Shown here piece by piece: positions 33,169 to 40,617 of a stretch of 64,000 nt of DNA. Source of the DNA: Frateuria_A sp049727805. Lineage in GTDB: Bacteria; Pseudomonadota; Gammaproteobacteria; Xanthomonadales; Rhodanobacteraceae. The position numbers were made by a program, and so were the translations under genes. The stretch lies in assembly GCF_049727805.1 (NCBI RefSeq), contig NZ_JBCNYA010000007.1, forward strand, positions 78,612-142,611, written 5' to 3'. Every line of letters begins with the position of its first letter. The first letter of the stretch is position 1. The notes beneath the pieces are model-generated. The model was not told the DNA's origin. It worked only from the letters and a program-made list of their open reading frames with translations, and did no database searches.

Positions 33169-33984
33169 TTGAGCGCTGAGATTATCGTCGTCACGTCCGG
33201 CAAAGGCGGCGTCGGCAAGACCACCACGAGCGCCTCGCTGGCCACCGGCCTGGCGATGGCCGGCAAGAAGGTCGCGGTGATCGATTTCGACGTCGGCCTG
33301 CGCAACCTCGACCTCATCATGGGCTGCGAGCGGCGCGTGGTGTACGACTTCGTCAACGTCGTGCACGGCGAGGCCACGATCAAGCAGGCGCTGATCAAGG
33401 ACAAGCGCCACGAGAACCTGTTCGTGCTGGCCGCCAGCCAGACCCGCGACAAGGATGCGCTGACCCAGGAAGGCGTCGAGAAGGTGCTCGACGACCTTTC
33501 GAAGGAGGGCTTCGACTACGTCGTGTGCGATTCGCCCGCCGGCATCGAGAAGGGCGCGCACCTGGCGATGTACTTCGCCGACCACGCCGTGGTGGTGGTC
33601 AATCCGGAAGTGTCCTCAGTACGCGATTCGGACCGCATCCTGGGCCTGCTCGCCAGCAAGACCCGCCGTGCCGAGCGCGGCGAGGCCGGCATTACCCAGC
33701 ACTTGCTGCTGACCCGCTACAACCCCGCCCGCGTGGCCGCCGGCGAGATGCTGAGCGTCAAGGACGTGGAGGAGATCCTCGGCATCACCGTGATCGGCGT
33801 GATTCCGGAATCGGAGAACGTGCTGGCGGCGTCGAACGCCGGCGTGCCGGTGATCCTGGACGAGAACTCCAACGCCGGCCATGCCTACCGCGACACCGTG
33901 GCGCGCATCCTGGGCGAGTCGCGCCCGCTGCGCTTCACCGAAGTGGCCAAGAAGGGCTTTCTCCAGCGCGTATTCGGAGGTTGA
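33169..33984 (+). CDS. minD: Septum site-determining ATPase MinD
   Basis: The 271-residue ATPase has the deviant Walker A SGKGGVGKTTTSA, DFDVGLRNLDLIMGCERRVVYDFVN, and the C-terminal amphipathic membrane-targeting helix (KKGFLQRVFGG). It recruits MinC to the membrane and oscillates with MinE. The start is TTG at 33169: GGAGAAGAG stands about eight bases upstream, and the protein then begins LSAEIIVVTSGKGG, as in other MinD proteins. An upstream ATG at 33124 would add 15 unconserved residues. Confidence 0.96.
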   Translation: MSAEIIVVTSGKGGVGKTTTSASLATGLAMAGKKVAVIDFDVGLRNLDLIMGCERRVVYDFVNVVHGEATIKQALIKDKRHENLFVLAASQTRDKDALTQEGVEKVLDDLSKEGFDYVVCDSPAGIEKGAHLAMYFADHAVVVVNPEVSSVRDSDRILGLLASKTRRAERGEAGITQHLLLTRYNPARVAAGEMLSVKDVEEILGITVIGVIPESENVLAASNAGVPVILDENSNAGHAYRDTVARILGESRPLRFTEVAKKGFLQRVFGG

Positions 33985-33986
33985 CT

Positions 33987-34253
33987 GTGGGCATTCTCGA
34001 TTTCCTGAAGCGCAAGCCGGAACCCACCGCCTCGGTCGCCAAGGAACGCCTGCGCATCATCGTGGCGCAGGAGCGCTCCACCCGCGGCGCGCCGGACTAC
34101 CTGCCGCTGCTGCGCAACGAGCTGCTCGAGGTGATCAAGAAGTACGTCCACGTCGACATCGATGCGATCAACATCAACGTCGAGCGCGACAGCGGGCATG
34201 AAGTGCTCGAGCTGTCCGTCGCGCTGCCGGACGGCAAGACTGCCACGCCCTGA
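33987..34253 (+). CDS. minE: Cell division topological specificity factor MinE
   Basis: The 88-residue protein starts with GTG at 33987, two bases after the minD stop, with GGAGG well spaced upstream. It has the N-terminal membrane/MinD-binding segment (GILDFLKRKPEPTASVAKERLRIIVAQER) and the dimerisation domain (DYLPLLRNELLEVIKKYVHVD). It drives release of MinD from the membrane. Confidence 0.96.
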   Translation: MGILDFLKRKPEPTASVAKERLRIIVAQERSTRGAPDYLPLLRNELLEVIKKYVHVDIDAININVERDSGHEVLELSVALPDGKTATP

Positions 34254-34257
34254 CCGC

Positions 34258-34315
34258 AGGTGGGCTTCGGCCCACCTCGCGGCACCAGAGCGGTGGGCCG
34301 AAGTCCACCCTACGC
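34258..34315. repeat. R2 palindrome doublet, copy c
   Basis: Two inverted R2 units (34259-34276 and 34291-34315) follow minE. The left unit has lost the GTAG end seen in the other copies and both carry small substitutions. It lies only four bases after the minE stop and ends four bases before the next start codon. Confidence 0.8.
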
Positions 34316-34318
34316 CCC

Positions 34319-34780
34319 ATGAACACTCCTGACGTCCTGCGCCTGGCCGACATCGGCTACGAGACGCCGATCGCCCTGCTCGCGCGCCACGGGCTGGCAC
34401 TGCACCGCGTGCCTGCCGGTGAGCCGATCCCCGGCAGCTACTGGGGCGACGAGGAGGCCGGCGTCATCGGCACGGGCGTCTATGCACGCGACGACACGCC
34501 CGTGCACTCGCTGCTGCACGAGGCCTGCCATCTGCTCGTGCTGCCGCCCGAGCGGCGCGCCCAGGTGCATACCGACGCCACCGACTCGGTGGAAGAGGAA
34601 GACGCCACCTGCTACCTGCAGATCCTGCTCGCCGACGACCTACCGGGCGTGGGCCGCGCGCGGCTGATGGCCGACATGGACGCCTGGGGCTACAGCTTCC
34701 GGCTGGGCTCGACGCAGGCGTGGTTCGAGCAGGATGCGGGCGAGGCGCTGGCGTTCCTGCAAGCGCGCAATCTCGCCTGA
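34319..34780 (+). CDS. Putative zinc metallopeptidase-like protein (HExxH), unassigned
   Basis: This 153-residue protein is not assigned to a family. It contains H67-E-A-C-H71 within a hydrophobic helix (SLLHEACHLLVL), a standard HExxH zinc site. A cluster of glutamates (residues 92-94, VEEEDATCYLQ) on a predicted helix about 22 residues later could give the third ligand of a gluzincin. No signal peptide is present. It lacks a clear ribosome site and begins right at the R2 repeat, so translation may depend on the repeat context. Possible peptidase or zinc-binding regulator. Confidence 0.6.
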   Translation: MNTPDVLRLADIGYETPIALLARHGLALHRVPAGEPIPGSYWGDEEAGVIGTGVYARDDTPVHSLLHEACHLLVLPPERRAQVHTDATDSVEEEDATCYLQILLADDLPGVGRARLMADMDAWGYSFRLGSTQAWFEQDAGEALAFLQARNLA

Positions 34781-34785
34781 ACCTA

Positions 34786-34937
34786 ACTCCCTCTCCCCTG
34801 CGAGGAGAGGGTTGGGGTGAGGGGCTGGGGCTCGCGGGAGAGTCCACCTGCGCGCTTTGGACGCTTGGAATTTGAGGCTTCCCGCGAGGCTTCCCCCATC
34901 CGCCCTTCGGGCACCTTCCCCCACGTGCGGGGGAAGG
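34786..34937. repeat. Chimeric R1/R3 repeat element
   Basis: The left end is an inverse R1 palindrome (34786-34837). The right end is an R3 arm with the hairpin CCTTCCCCC...GGGGGAAGG (34914-34937), preceded by CCCCCATCCGCCCTTCGGGC. The interior (GCGCTTTGGACGC...) resembles the interior of the R3 element at 59374-59504. It fills the gap between the HExxH gene and the convergent chaB gene. Confidence 0.8.
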
Positions 34938-34949
34938 ATCCGGCTGCCG

Positions 34950-35177
34950 CTACTTCCTGTGCCACTTGTCGTCGTCGCCTTTCTCGTACTCGTTCTTCAC
35001 CGCCGCCCAGGCGACCTTGAACGAGACTTCCTCCTGCGATTCCTTGCCCCGGCGCTTGTCCGGGTCGGCGTATTCGTCCCAGGCGCTGTTGAATGCTTCC
35101 TTGAAGATGTCCTGCGCATGCTCCGGCAGGTTGTCGCGCACGGCGTCAGGCAGGTCACGCGTGGATTTGTAGGGCAT
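34950..35177 (-). CDS. chaB: ChaB-family protein
   Basis: The 75-residue product matches ChaB along its whole length (MPYKSTRDLPDAVRDNLPEH, AQDIFKEAFNSAWDEY, then KVAWAAVKNEYEKGDDDKWHRK). ChaB was described as a regulator of the ChaA cation antiporter, but many carriers lack chaA, and none is seen here. The start at 35177 has AGGAG nine bases upstream. A glycosylase gene lies upstream on the same strand. Confidence 0.93.
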   Translation of the reverse strand: MPYKSTRDLPDAVRDNLPEHAQDIFKEAFNSAWDEYADPDKRRGKESQEEVSFKVAWAAVKNEYEKGDDDKWHRK

Positions 35178-35190
35178 GGCTCGATCTCCT

Positions 35191-35244
35191 GGCTGGGTTG
35201 ACGCCACCGTCCGCCCGGGCGGATCAAGCGGGCGTCAACCAGCC
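35191..35244. other. Long imperfect hairpin between mpg and chaB
   Basis: The 15-base block at 35191-35205 pairs with 35231-35244 (one bulged base), enclosing a loop with its own palindrome CCGCCCGGGCGG. It begins at the stop of the glycosylase gene and covers the leader of chaB. No T run follows, so it may be an attenuating or stabilising structure rather than a terminator. Confidence 0.45.
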
Positions 35245-35859
35245 CTAGCGCGACACGTGCCGATCGCCCGGCACGTGCCAGCGCCAGGGTTCCTCCGCCG
35301 CGCGGGTGATGCCTATCCGTGGCGAGGCCACGGGCGCCGAAGGTGGCGGCGTGCCGTCGTCGACGATGGTGAAACCACCCGTGCCCTCGACCAGGTCGAT
35401 GCCATCCTGCGCGCCATTGATGCCCAGCGCCTGGCACAGCCGCGCCGGGCCGCGGCACAGGTCGCGATCGTGCCGGCAGTGCGGCCTGGCGGCGCGCATT
35501 GCCGCCAGGCCCGTCAGCGGCGCCAGCGCGCGCAACAGCACCGCCACGCCCTCGCCTTCCTCGCCGCACACCGGGTTGCAGCACCAGTGCATGCCGTAGG
35601 TGAAGTACACATAGAGCAGGCCGGCCGGGCCGAACATCGTCGCATTGCGGGCGGTGCGCCCACGCCATGAATGCGCAGCCGGGTCGATCGCGCCGCAGTA
35701 CGCCTCGGTCTCGACGATGCGCCCACTGCGCCCGTCGGCGTTGAGCAGCACCTTGTTGAGCAACCCGGGCGCCACCACGCGCGGGTCGCGCGCGTAGAAC
35801 GCTTGCGGCAGCACCGTGGCCGGACGGCCGAGCAACGAAGCGATGAAATCGGGAGTCAT
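35245..35859 (-). CDS. mpg: DNA-3-methyladenine glycosylase (AAG/MPG family)
   Basis: The 204-residue protein excises alkylated purines. Family blocks are present: FYARDPRVVAPGLLNKVLL, RIVETEAYCGAIDPAAHSWRGRTARNATMFGPAGLLYVYFTYGMHWCCNPV and LCRGPARLCQALGI. The Glu of VETEAY is the catalytic residue of the family. Length matches the usual 190-210. It is probably co-transcribed with chaB. Confidence 0.92.
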   Translation of the reverse strand: MTPDFIASLLGRPATVLPQAFYARDPRVVAPGLLNKVLLNADGRSGRIVETEAYCGAIDPAAHSWRGRTARNATMFGPAGLLYVYFTYGMHWCCNPVCGEEGEGVAVLLRALAPLTGLAAMRAARPHCRHDRDLCRGPARLCQALGINGAQDGIDLVEGTGGFTIVDDGTPPPSAPVASPRIGITRAAEEPWRWHVPGDRHVSR

Positions 35860-35898
35860 GGCCGCACAGCATGCCGTGTGCAGCGGCGAGCGGATACC

Positions 35899-35968
35899 CG
35901 TAGGGTGGGCTTCAGCCCACCGATCCGGCTTGCCGCAGAGGCGATGGTGGACTGAAGCCCACCCTACG
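35899..35968. repeat. R2 palindrome doublet, copy d
   Basis: Two inverted R2 units (35900-35921 and 35946-35968) lie between the start of mpg and the end of the DUF5916 gene, both on the minus strand. Here the repeat stops six bases before the stop codon of the DUF5916 gene. Confidence 0.85.
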
Positions 35969-35973
35969 GAAAC

Positions 35974-38250
35974 CTACAGTTCGAAGCGATAGGCGAGCTT
36001 CACCAGCAACTGCTCGCTGTCGCGCAGGTCGAAGCTGCGGCCGAACTGGCTGCCCGCTTCGCTGTAGCGCGGGTCGAGCGCGTAGCCGCCGCGCCCGTAC
36101 ACCACGTACAGGTCCGACAGCGGCGCCAGCTCGTAGCGGTAGCGGATCTGGAAGCCCAGGTTGCGCACGCTGAAATCGTTCACCGGATCGTCCACCGCCA
36201 CCGCGCGCCGGTCGCCGTTGACGCGATAAGCCTGCAGCAGGCGCGCGTCCAGGCCCAATGCCTGCAGTTTCACGCGCAGTTCCTCGCGGTTGCCGATGTT
36301 CCAGTTGACGCCGGCGTCGAGCAGGATCTGGTGGCTGTCGAAGCTGCCGATCAGGTTGTCGTGCTGCCACACCAGCCAGTCCGGATCGAACTCGTAGGTG
36401 ACGCCGCTGAACACGCTGAAGGCATCGTTGATGAAATAGGTGGGCTGGAACTCGGCCGCGTAGCCGATGCGGCGCAGGCCGACGCGGTCGCTGCCCTTGA
36501 GCGTCACCTCCGACTCCCACGCCCAGTCGCCCTTGCGCGGGCTGGTGCGCTCCCAGTCCAGCATCGCGTTGTGCGGGATGCGCAGCGCACCGTGGCCGCG
36601 GGTGAGCAGGTCGTCGTACGCGGGGGCGTCGAGGTTGAGCTGCCAGTCCGATTCGCCGCCGTCGCGCAGCTGGCTCTCGCGGATCACGCGGAATTGCCGT
36701 TCCAGGTTCAAGCCATGGTCGTTGTCCATGCCGATGATGCGCCAGTGCCACACGTGCGAGGCGAAACGCGAGTCGGCCGGCAGGTCGGCGAAGCGGCGGC
36801 GCACCTCATAGTGGACGTAGTTGAGGCTGTTGCGCGGCAGGTAGCCGAAATCGTTGAGGTCGAGCTTGTCGTCGAAGTGCATGCCCAGCCATTCCTGGGT
36901 CCAGCGCTCGTTCATCTCGTACTCGACCACGGTGGTGGCGCCGGTGCCGCGCACGGTGGTGTTGTGCTGGTCGATCGCGCTGCCGACCACGTTGCTGGTC
37001 ACGGTAAGCTTGGCGTTGGGCTGCCAGCGATGGTCGATGCCAAGCACGTCGGCATCGCGGTCGAGCCAGGGGCGGTCCACGTGCGTGGCCAGCATGCCCA
37101 GCGTCTGCGTGCCGAAGTCGTGGATCAGGCGCAGCGCCGAGAAGGTGCGGCCGGCATCGCCGCTCTCCTGTGCCGCCATCACGCCGTAGCGCGTGGCGCC
37201 CACGCTGCCGTTGAGCTTGAGCGCGCCGGTCACGTCGCCGGAGCCGTTGCCGTCGTCGGCCGGTCCGCCCACGCGACGGGTGTAGATCAGCTGGCTGTTG
37301 TCGATCAGCAGGCCGAAGTCGAAGATGCCCTGGTTCTCGGTGAAGAACGGGCGCTTGTCGGTGAAGAAGGTTTCCTCGGCGCCGAAGTTCACCACCAGGT
37401 CGTCGCTTTCCACCTGGCCAAAGTCGGGGTTGATCGTCGCGGTGAGCTGGGTCTGCCCGTTGGGCTTCCAGAAGATGTCGGCGCCGCCGTCGAAGGTATT
37501 GTCGCCATGCACCTGGTCGCGGATGGCCACAGCGTAGGGCGTGATCGCGAACAGCGACTGCGTGTAGGCCGGCAGCGTCACCGGCACGAAGTCGGAGAGG
37601 AAGCGCGGCTTCTCGAAGCTGGCCACCGGCCACGCGTCGCGCTCGCCGGTCGAGCCGATCACGCGGTCCAGGTACAGGCCGATGGTGCGCTCGCCGTTGC
37701 TCGCGCCGCGCATCGGCGCGATGTACCAGGGGATCAGCATCTCCACCGACCAGCCCTGCGCGTCCTCGCTGACGGCGTGCTTCCAGTTGCCGTCCCAGTC
37801 GGTGTTGAAGCGGCTCTCGTTGGTCAGCACCGCGTCGTTGAGGTCGTCGGAGAGGGTGACCATGAAGTTGTAGCCGGTGCGCCCGTCGTCGTCGAAGTCG
37901 ACCATCAGGTTCACGCGGTCGACCTGCGCCTGCTCGTCGCGGCGGATGCGCTGGTGCGTGCGCGGCACGCCCGGCGGCTGGATGCAGCGGAAGGCCACCG
38001 CCAGACCCTCGGGCGTGGACAGCACCCACGCCTCGGTCGGCAGGCTGCCCGGTTCGCCGTTGAGCGGCTGGGTCTTGCGGAAGTCGGTGATGCGCCTGGC
38101 GCCCTGCCACTCGGCCGGATCGATATGGCCGTCGACCGTCACCGCCATGGCCGGCAGGGCCAGCAGGGCGAGCGAGGCAACCAGGGCGCGCGCGGCGCGA
38201 TGGCCGCGGGGCCGGGAAGGGTGGCGGGCGGGAGGACGCATTGGTGTCAT
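35974..38250 (-). CDS. Exported DUF5916 protein with CBM9-like N-terminal domain
   Basis: The 758-residue product has a signal peptide (ALVASLALLALPAMA) and a sugar-binding-like domain (DGHIDPAEWQGARRITDFRKTQPL and on, about residues 35-210). The rest (about 220-758) is beta-strand rich with alternating aromatic residues and ends in YRFEL, as expected of an outer-membrane barrel. Typical family pieces include INPDFGQVESDDLVVNFGAEETFF and EKRPFF-like DKRPFFTENQGIF. Function of the family is unknown; an outer-membrane role linked to glycans is possible. Another ATG at 38241 could be the start. Confidence 0.85.
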   Translation of the reverse strand: MTPMRPPARHPSRPRGHRAARALVASLALLALPAMAVTVDGHIDPAEWQGARRITDFRKTQPLNGEPGSLPTEAWVLSTPEGLAVAFRCIQPPGVPRTHQRIRRDEQAQVDRVNLMVDFDDDGRTGYNFMVTLSDDLNDAVLTNESRFNTDWDGNWKHAVSEDAQGWSVEMLIPWYIAPMRGASNGERTIGLYLDRVIGSTGERDAWPVASFEKPRFLSDFVPVTLPAYTQSLFAITPYAVAIRDQVHGDNTFDGGADIFWKPNGQTQLTATINPDFGQVESDDLVVNFGAEETFFTDKRPFFTENQGIFDFGLLIDNSQLIYTRRVGGPADDGNGSGDVTGALKLNGSVGATRYGVMAAQESGDAGRTFSALRLIHDFGTQTLGMLATHVDRPWLDRDADVLGIDHRWQPNAKLTVTSNVVGSAIDQHNTTVRGTGATTVVEYEMNERWTQEWLGMHFDDKLDLNDFGYLPRNSLNYVHYEVRRRFADLPADSRFASHVWHWRIIGMDNDHGLNLERQFRVIRESQLRDGGESDWQLNLDAPAYDDLLTRGHGALRIPHNAMLDWERTSPRKGDWAWESEVTLKGSDRVGLRRIGYAAEFQPTYFINDAFSVFSGVTYEFDPDWLVWQHDNLIGSFDSHQILLDAGVNWNIGNREELRVKLQALGLDARLLQAYRVNGDRRAVAVDDPVNDFSVRNLGFQIRYRYELAPLSDLYVVYGRGGYALDPRYSEAGSQFGRSFDLRDSEQLLVKLAYRFEL

Positions 38251-38351
38251 GGCAAGCGGGGGATGGATCGCAGCATAGGCGAGCACCGCGGCAGGGCCGA
38301 CTGGCGAAAGTCACGCCCGGCGCGGTGTCCGCGGACGACTTCGCGCAACCT

Positions 38352-39608
38352 TCAGCGCGGCTCGACGATCTGCGCCTGCAAGGCGGTGTCCCGCGGCGGC
38401 GGCGGACGCGGGTGGCGGGTCGACCGGCAATAGTCCAGCCATGCCACCAGCCCGACCAGGGTCAGCAGGCTGGCGCCCAGCGCAAGGTGAAGCATGCTCA
38501 CCGACAGCAGCGGGGAAAGCACGCCGGCGACGATGCTGCTCAGCATCAGGCTGGTGAATGCCTGCACCGAGGCGACGCCGCCGCGATGGCGCGGGAAGCG
38601 GTCCAGCAACAGCAGGGTCAGCGTCGGGAATGCAAGCTGTACTCCCACGCCATGCAGCACCAGCGGCAGGATCGACCAGGGCAGCCGCGGCTGCGCCAAC
38701 ACCAGCGCCAGCACCAGATGCAGCGCGCAGGCCAGCAGCAGCGCGGCATAGCCGAGGTTCACCGTGAACGCCACGCCGCGCCGCCCGGCCAGTCGGCCCG
38801 ACAACCACGAACCGGCGACCAGTCCGGCCACCACCGGGATGAACAGCCAGGGGAAACCCTGCTCCGTGAGATGCAACAGCCCGCGCACCACCCGCGGCGC
38901 CGAAGCGATGTACAGGAACAGCCCGGCGAAGTTGACCGAGAGCGAGACCAGCAGTGGCCACATCGGCCGGTCGCGGGCGAAGCTCAGGTAGCTGCCCAGC
39001 AGCGGCTTGAGCGCGAAGCGGTTGCGCCGCTCGGCCGGATGGGTCTCCTCCAGCATCAGCACCAGCAGCAGCGCGAGCAGCGTGGTGAAGCCGGTCAGCA
39101 CCCAGAATATGCCGTGCCAGCCGTCCAGGCCGAGCAACTGTGCGCCGACCATGGGCGCGATCACCGGCGCCACCGAGAAGATCATCATCACCCGCGACAT
39201 CAGTCGCTGGGCCGCCTGGCCTTCCAGGCTGTCGCGGATGATGGCGCGCCCGACCACCAGTCCCGCGCCCGCGCACGCACCCTGCACGCCGCGGCACACC
39301 AGCAGCATGCCGAAGGACACCGACATCGCCGCGCCGATCGACGCCAGCGCATAGCCCAGCATGCCCGCCACGATCACCGGCTTGCGGCCGAGCGCATCGG
39401 AGATCGCCCCGTGGAACAGGCTCATCGCCGCATAGGTGACCAGGTACACGCTGAGCAGTTGTTGCAGTGCCACCGCGTCCACGCCGAAGGCGGCACCGAT
39501 CAGCGGAAACGCGGGGAACACCGCGTCGATCGAGAACGGACCGATCATCGACAGCCCGGCCAGCAGCCAGGGCAGGCTGCGCCGGATGGGGGGATGCTTG
39601 GGGTTCAT
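38352..39608 (-). CDS. Bcr/CflA-type MFS drug efflux transporter
   Basis: The 418-residue protein has twelve membrane helices with MFS motifs GAISDALGRKPVIVAGML (motif A), VCRGVQGACAGAGLVVGRAIIRDSL (motif B-C region) and RLMSRVMMIFSVAPVIAPMVGAQLL, all typical of the Bcr/CflA subgroup. It should be a proton-driven drug or metabolite exporter. The ATG at 39608 begins at MNPKHPPIRRSLPW, just before helix 1. Confidence 0.9.
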   Translation of the reverse strand: MNPKHPPIRRSLPWLLAGLSMIGPFSIDAVFPAFPLIGAAFGVDAVALQQLLSVYLVTYAAMSLFHGAISDALGRKPVIVAGMLGYALASIGAAMSVSFGMLLVCRGVQGACAGAGLVVGRAIIRDSLEGQAAQRLMSRVMMIFSVAPVIAPMVGAQLLGLDGWHGIFWVLTGFTTLLALLLVLMLEETHPAERRNRFALKPLLGSYLSFARDRPMWPLLVSLSVNFAGLFLYIASAPRVVRGLLHLTEQGFPWLFIPVVAGLVAGSWLSGRLAGRRGVAFTVNLGYAALLLACALHLVLALVLAQPRLPWSILPLVLHGVGVQLAFPTLTLLLLDRFPRHRGGVASVQAFTSLMLSSIVAGVLSPLLSVSMLHLALGASLLTLVGLVAWLDYCRSTRHPRPPPPRDTALQAQIVEPR

Positions 39609-39702
39609 GCACTGGCGCCGGGAAGCGGTGGCCAGTATGCCATGCACGCAGGCGGCGCCCCGCCCATTGGCCGGCCGCCACCCATCCGCTAGCATCCGCC
39701 GG

Positions 39703-39770
39703 ATGGGAGATGGCATGCCTCCCGTTCCTGCCGGAACGAACCACCCCCGTCGAGGGGTTGATGATGCCTG
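39703..39770 (+). promoter_or_regulatory. Fluoride riboswitch (crcB RNA motif)
   Basis: The sequence GGGAGATGGCATGCCTCCCG (39705-39724) followed by ...GGTTGATGATGCCT (to 39769) matches the conserved fluoride aptamer: the P1-type stem GGGAG/CTCCC, the conserved GATGGCAT and the closing TGATGATGCC. It lies about 85 bases upstream of crcB on the same strand, the standard target. Fluoride binding would allow expression of the operon. Confidence 0.9.
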
Positions 39771-39852
39771 CACACCGGCGCGTTCCGGGTGCGGGCGCGT
39801 GCCCGTAGCCGCGGACGTCCGGACGACTTCGATCCTTTGAGGAGGCGCTCTC

Positions 39853-40239
39853 GTGGGCTATACCGGATTCCTTGCCATCGGCTTCGGCGGTGCGCTGGGC
39901 TGCTGGCTGCGCTGGCTGCTCGGCAGCCTGCTCAACCAGGTCTTTCCCACGCTGCCGCCGGGAACGCTCGTCGCCAACCTGCTCGGCGGGCTGCTGATGG
40001 GCTGCGCGATGGGCGTGTGGGACCACTTCCAGGCGCTGCCGCCGGAACTGCGCCTGTTCGTGTTCACCGGCTTTCTCGGCGGACTGACCACCTTTTCCAC
40101 GTTCTCGGCCGAATCCTCCACGCTGCTGCTGCGGCAGCAATACCTGTGGTTCGGCGGCCATCTGCTGGTGCATCTGGTCGGTTCGATTAGCCTGACCCTG
40201 CTCGGCATCGCGCTCACCCGCGGCCTGCTGCGCCACTGA
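39853..40239 (+). CDS. crcB: Fluoride exporter CrcB (Fluc channel)
   Basis: The 128-residue protein has four membrane helices and family blocks GFGGALGCWLRWLLG, GTLVANLLGGLLMG and FTGFLGGLTTFSTFSAES; the phenylalanine box and TTFSTFS track are characteristic. It exports fluoride as a dual-topology dimer. The start is GTG 39853 with GGAGG upstream. It is controlled by the riboswitch at 39703-39770 and followed by DUF190 and cfa. Confidence 0.95.
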   Translation: MGYTGFLAIGFGGALGCWLRWLLGSLLNQVFPTLPPGTLVANLLGGLLMGCAMGVWDHFQALPPELRLFVFTGFLGGLTTFSTFSAESSTLLLRQQYLWFGGHLLVHLVGSISLTLLGIALTRGLLRH

Positions 40240-40252
40240 CGAGGAGACCTGC

Positions 40253-40588
40253 ATGAGCGAGAAGACGATCGAGGGCGTGCAACTGTGCTTCTACGCCCAC
40301 GTGCGTGCGCGCCACGACGGCATGCTGCTGTCCGAATGGCTGCTGGAGCAGGCCCGGCGCCAGGGTATCGGCGGCGGCTCGGTGTTCCGCGCCACCGCCG
40401 GCTTCGGCCGGCACGGCGTGCTGCGCGAGGAAGCGTTCTTCGAACTGTCGGACGACCTGCCGGTGAAGGTCGAGTTCCTGCTCCGCACCGAACAGGCCGA
40501 CGCCTTCCTCGCGCGGGTACGCGAGGAAGGCGTCGACGTGGTCTATGCAACCTCGACCATACGCTTCGGCGTTCTGGGCGCGCAGTGA
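40253..40588 (+). CDS. DUF190 (PII-like) protein linked to CrcB
   Basis: The 111-residue protein belongs to DUF190, which has a PII-like fold: LCFYAHVRARHDGMLLSEWLLEQARRQGIGGGSVFRATAGFGRHG. It is often encoded beside crcB, so a regulatory partner role is inferred. GAGGAGA stands before the ATG. Spacing to crcB is 13 bases. Confidence 0.9.
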   Translation: MSEKTIEGVQLCFYAHVRARHDGMLLSEWLLEQARRQGIGGGSVFRATAGFGRHGVLREEAFFELSDDLPVKVEFLLRTEQADAFLARVREEGVDVVYATSTIRFGVLGAQ

Positions 40589-40617
40589 GGCGTGCCGCCA
40601 TCTGAAGGAGCTCCGCG

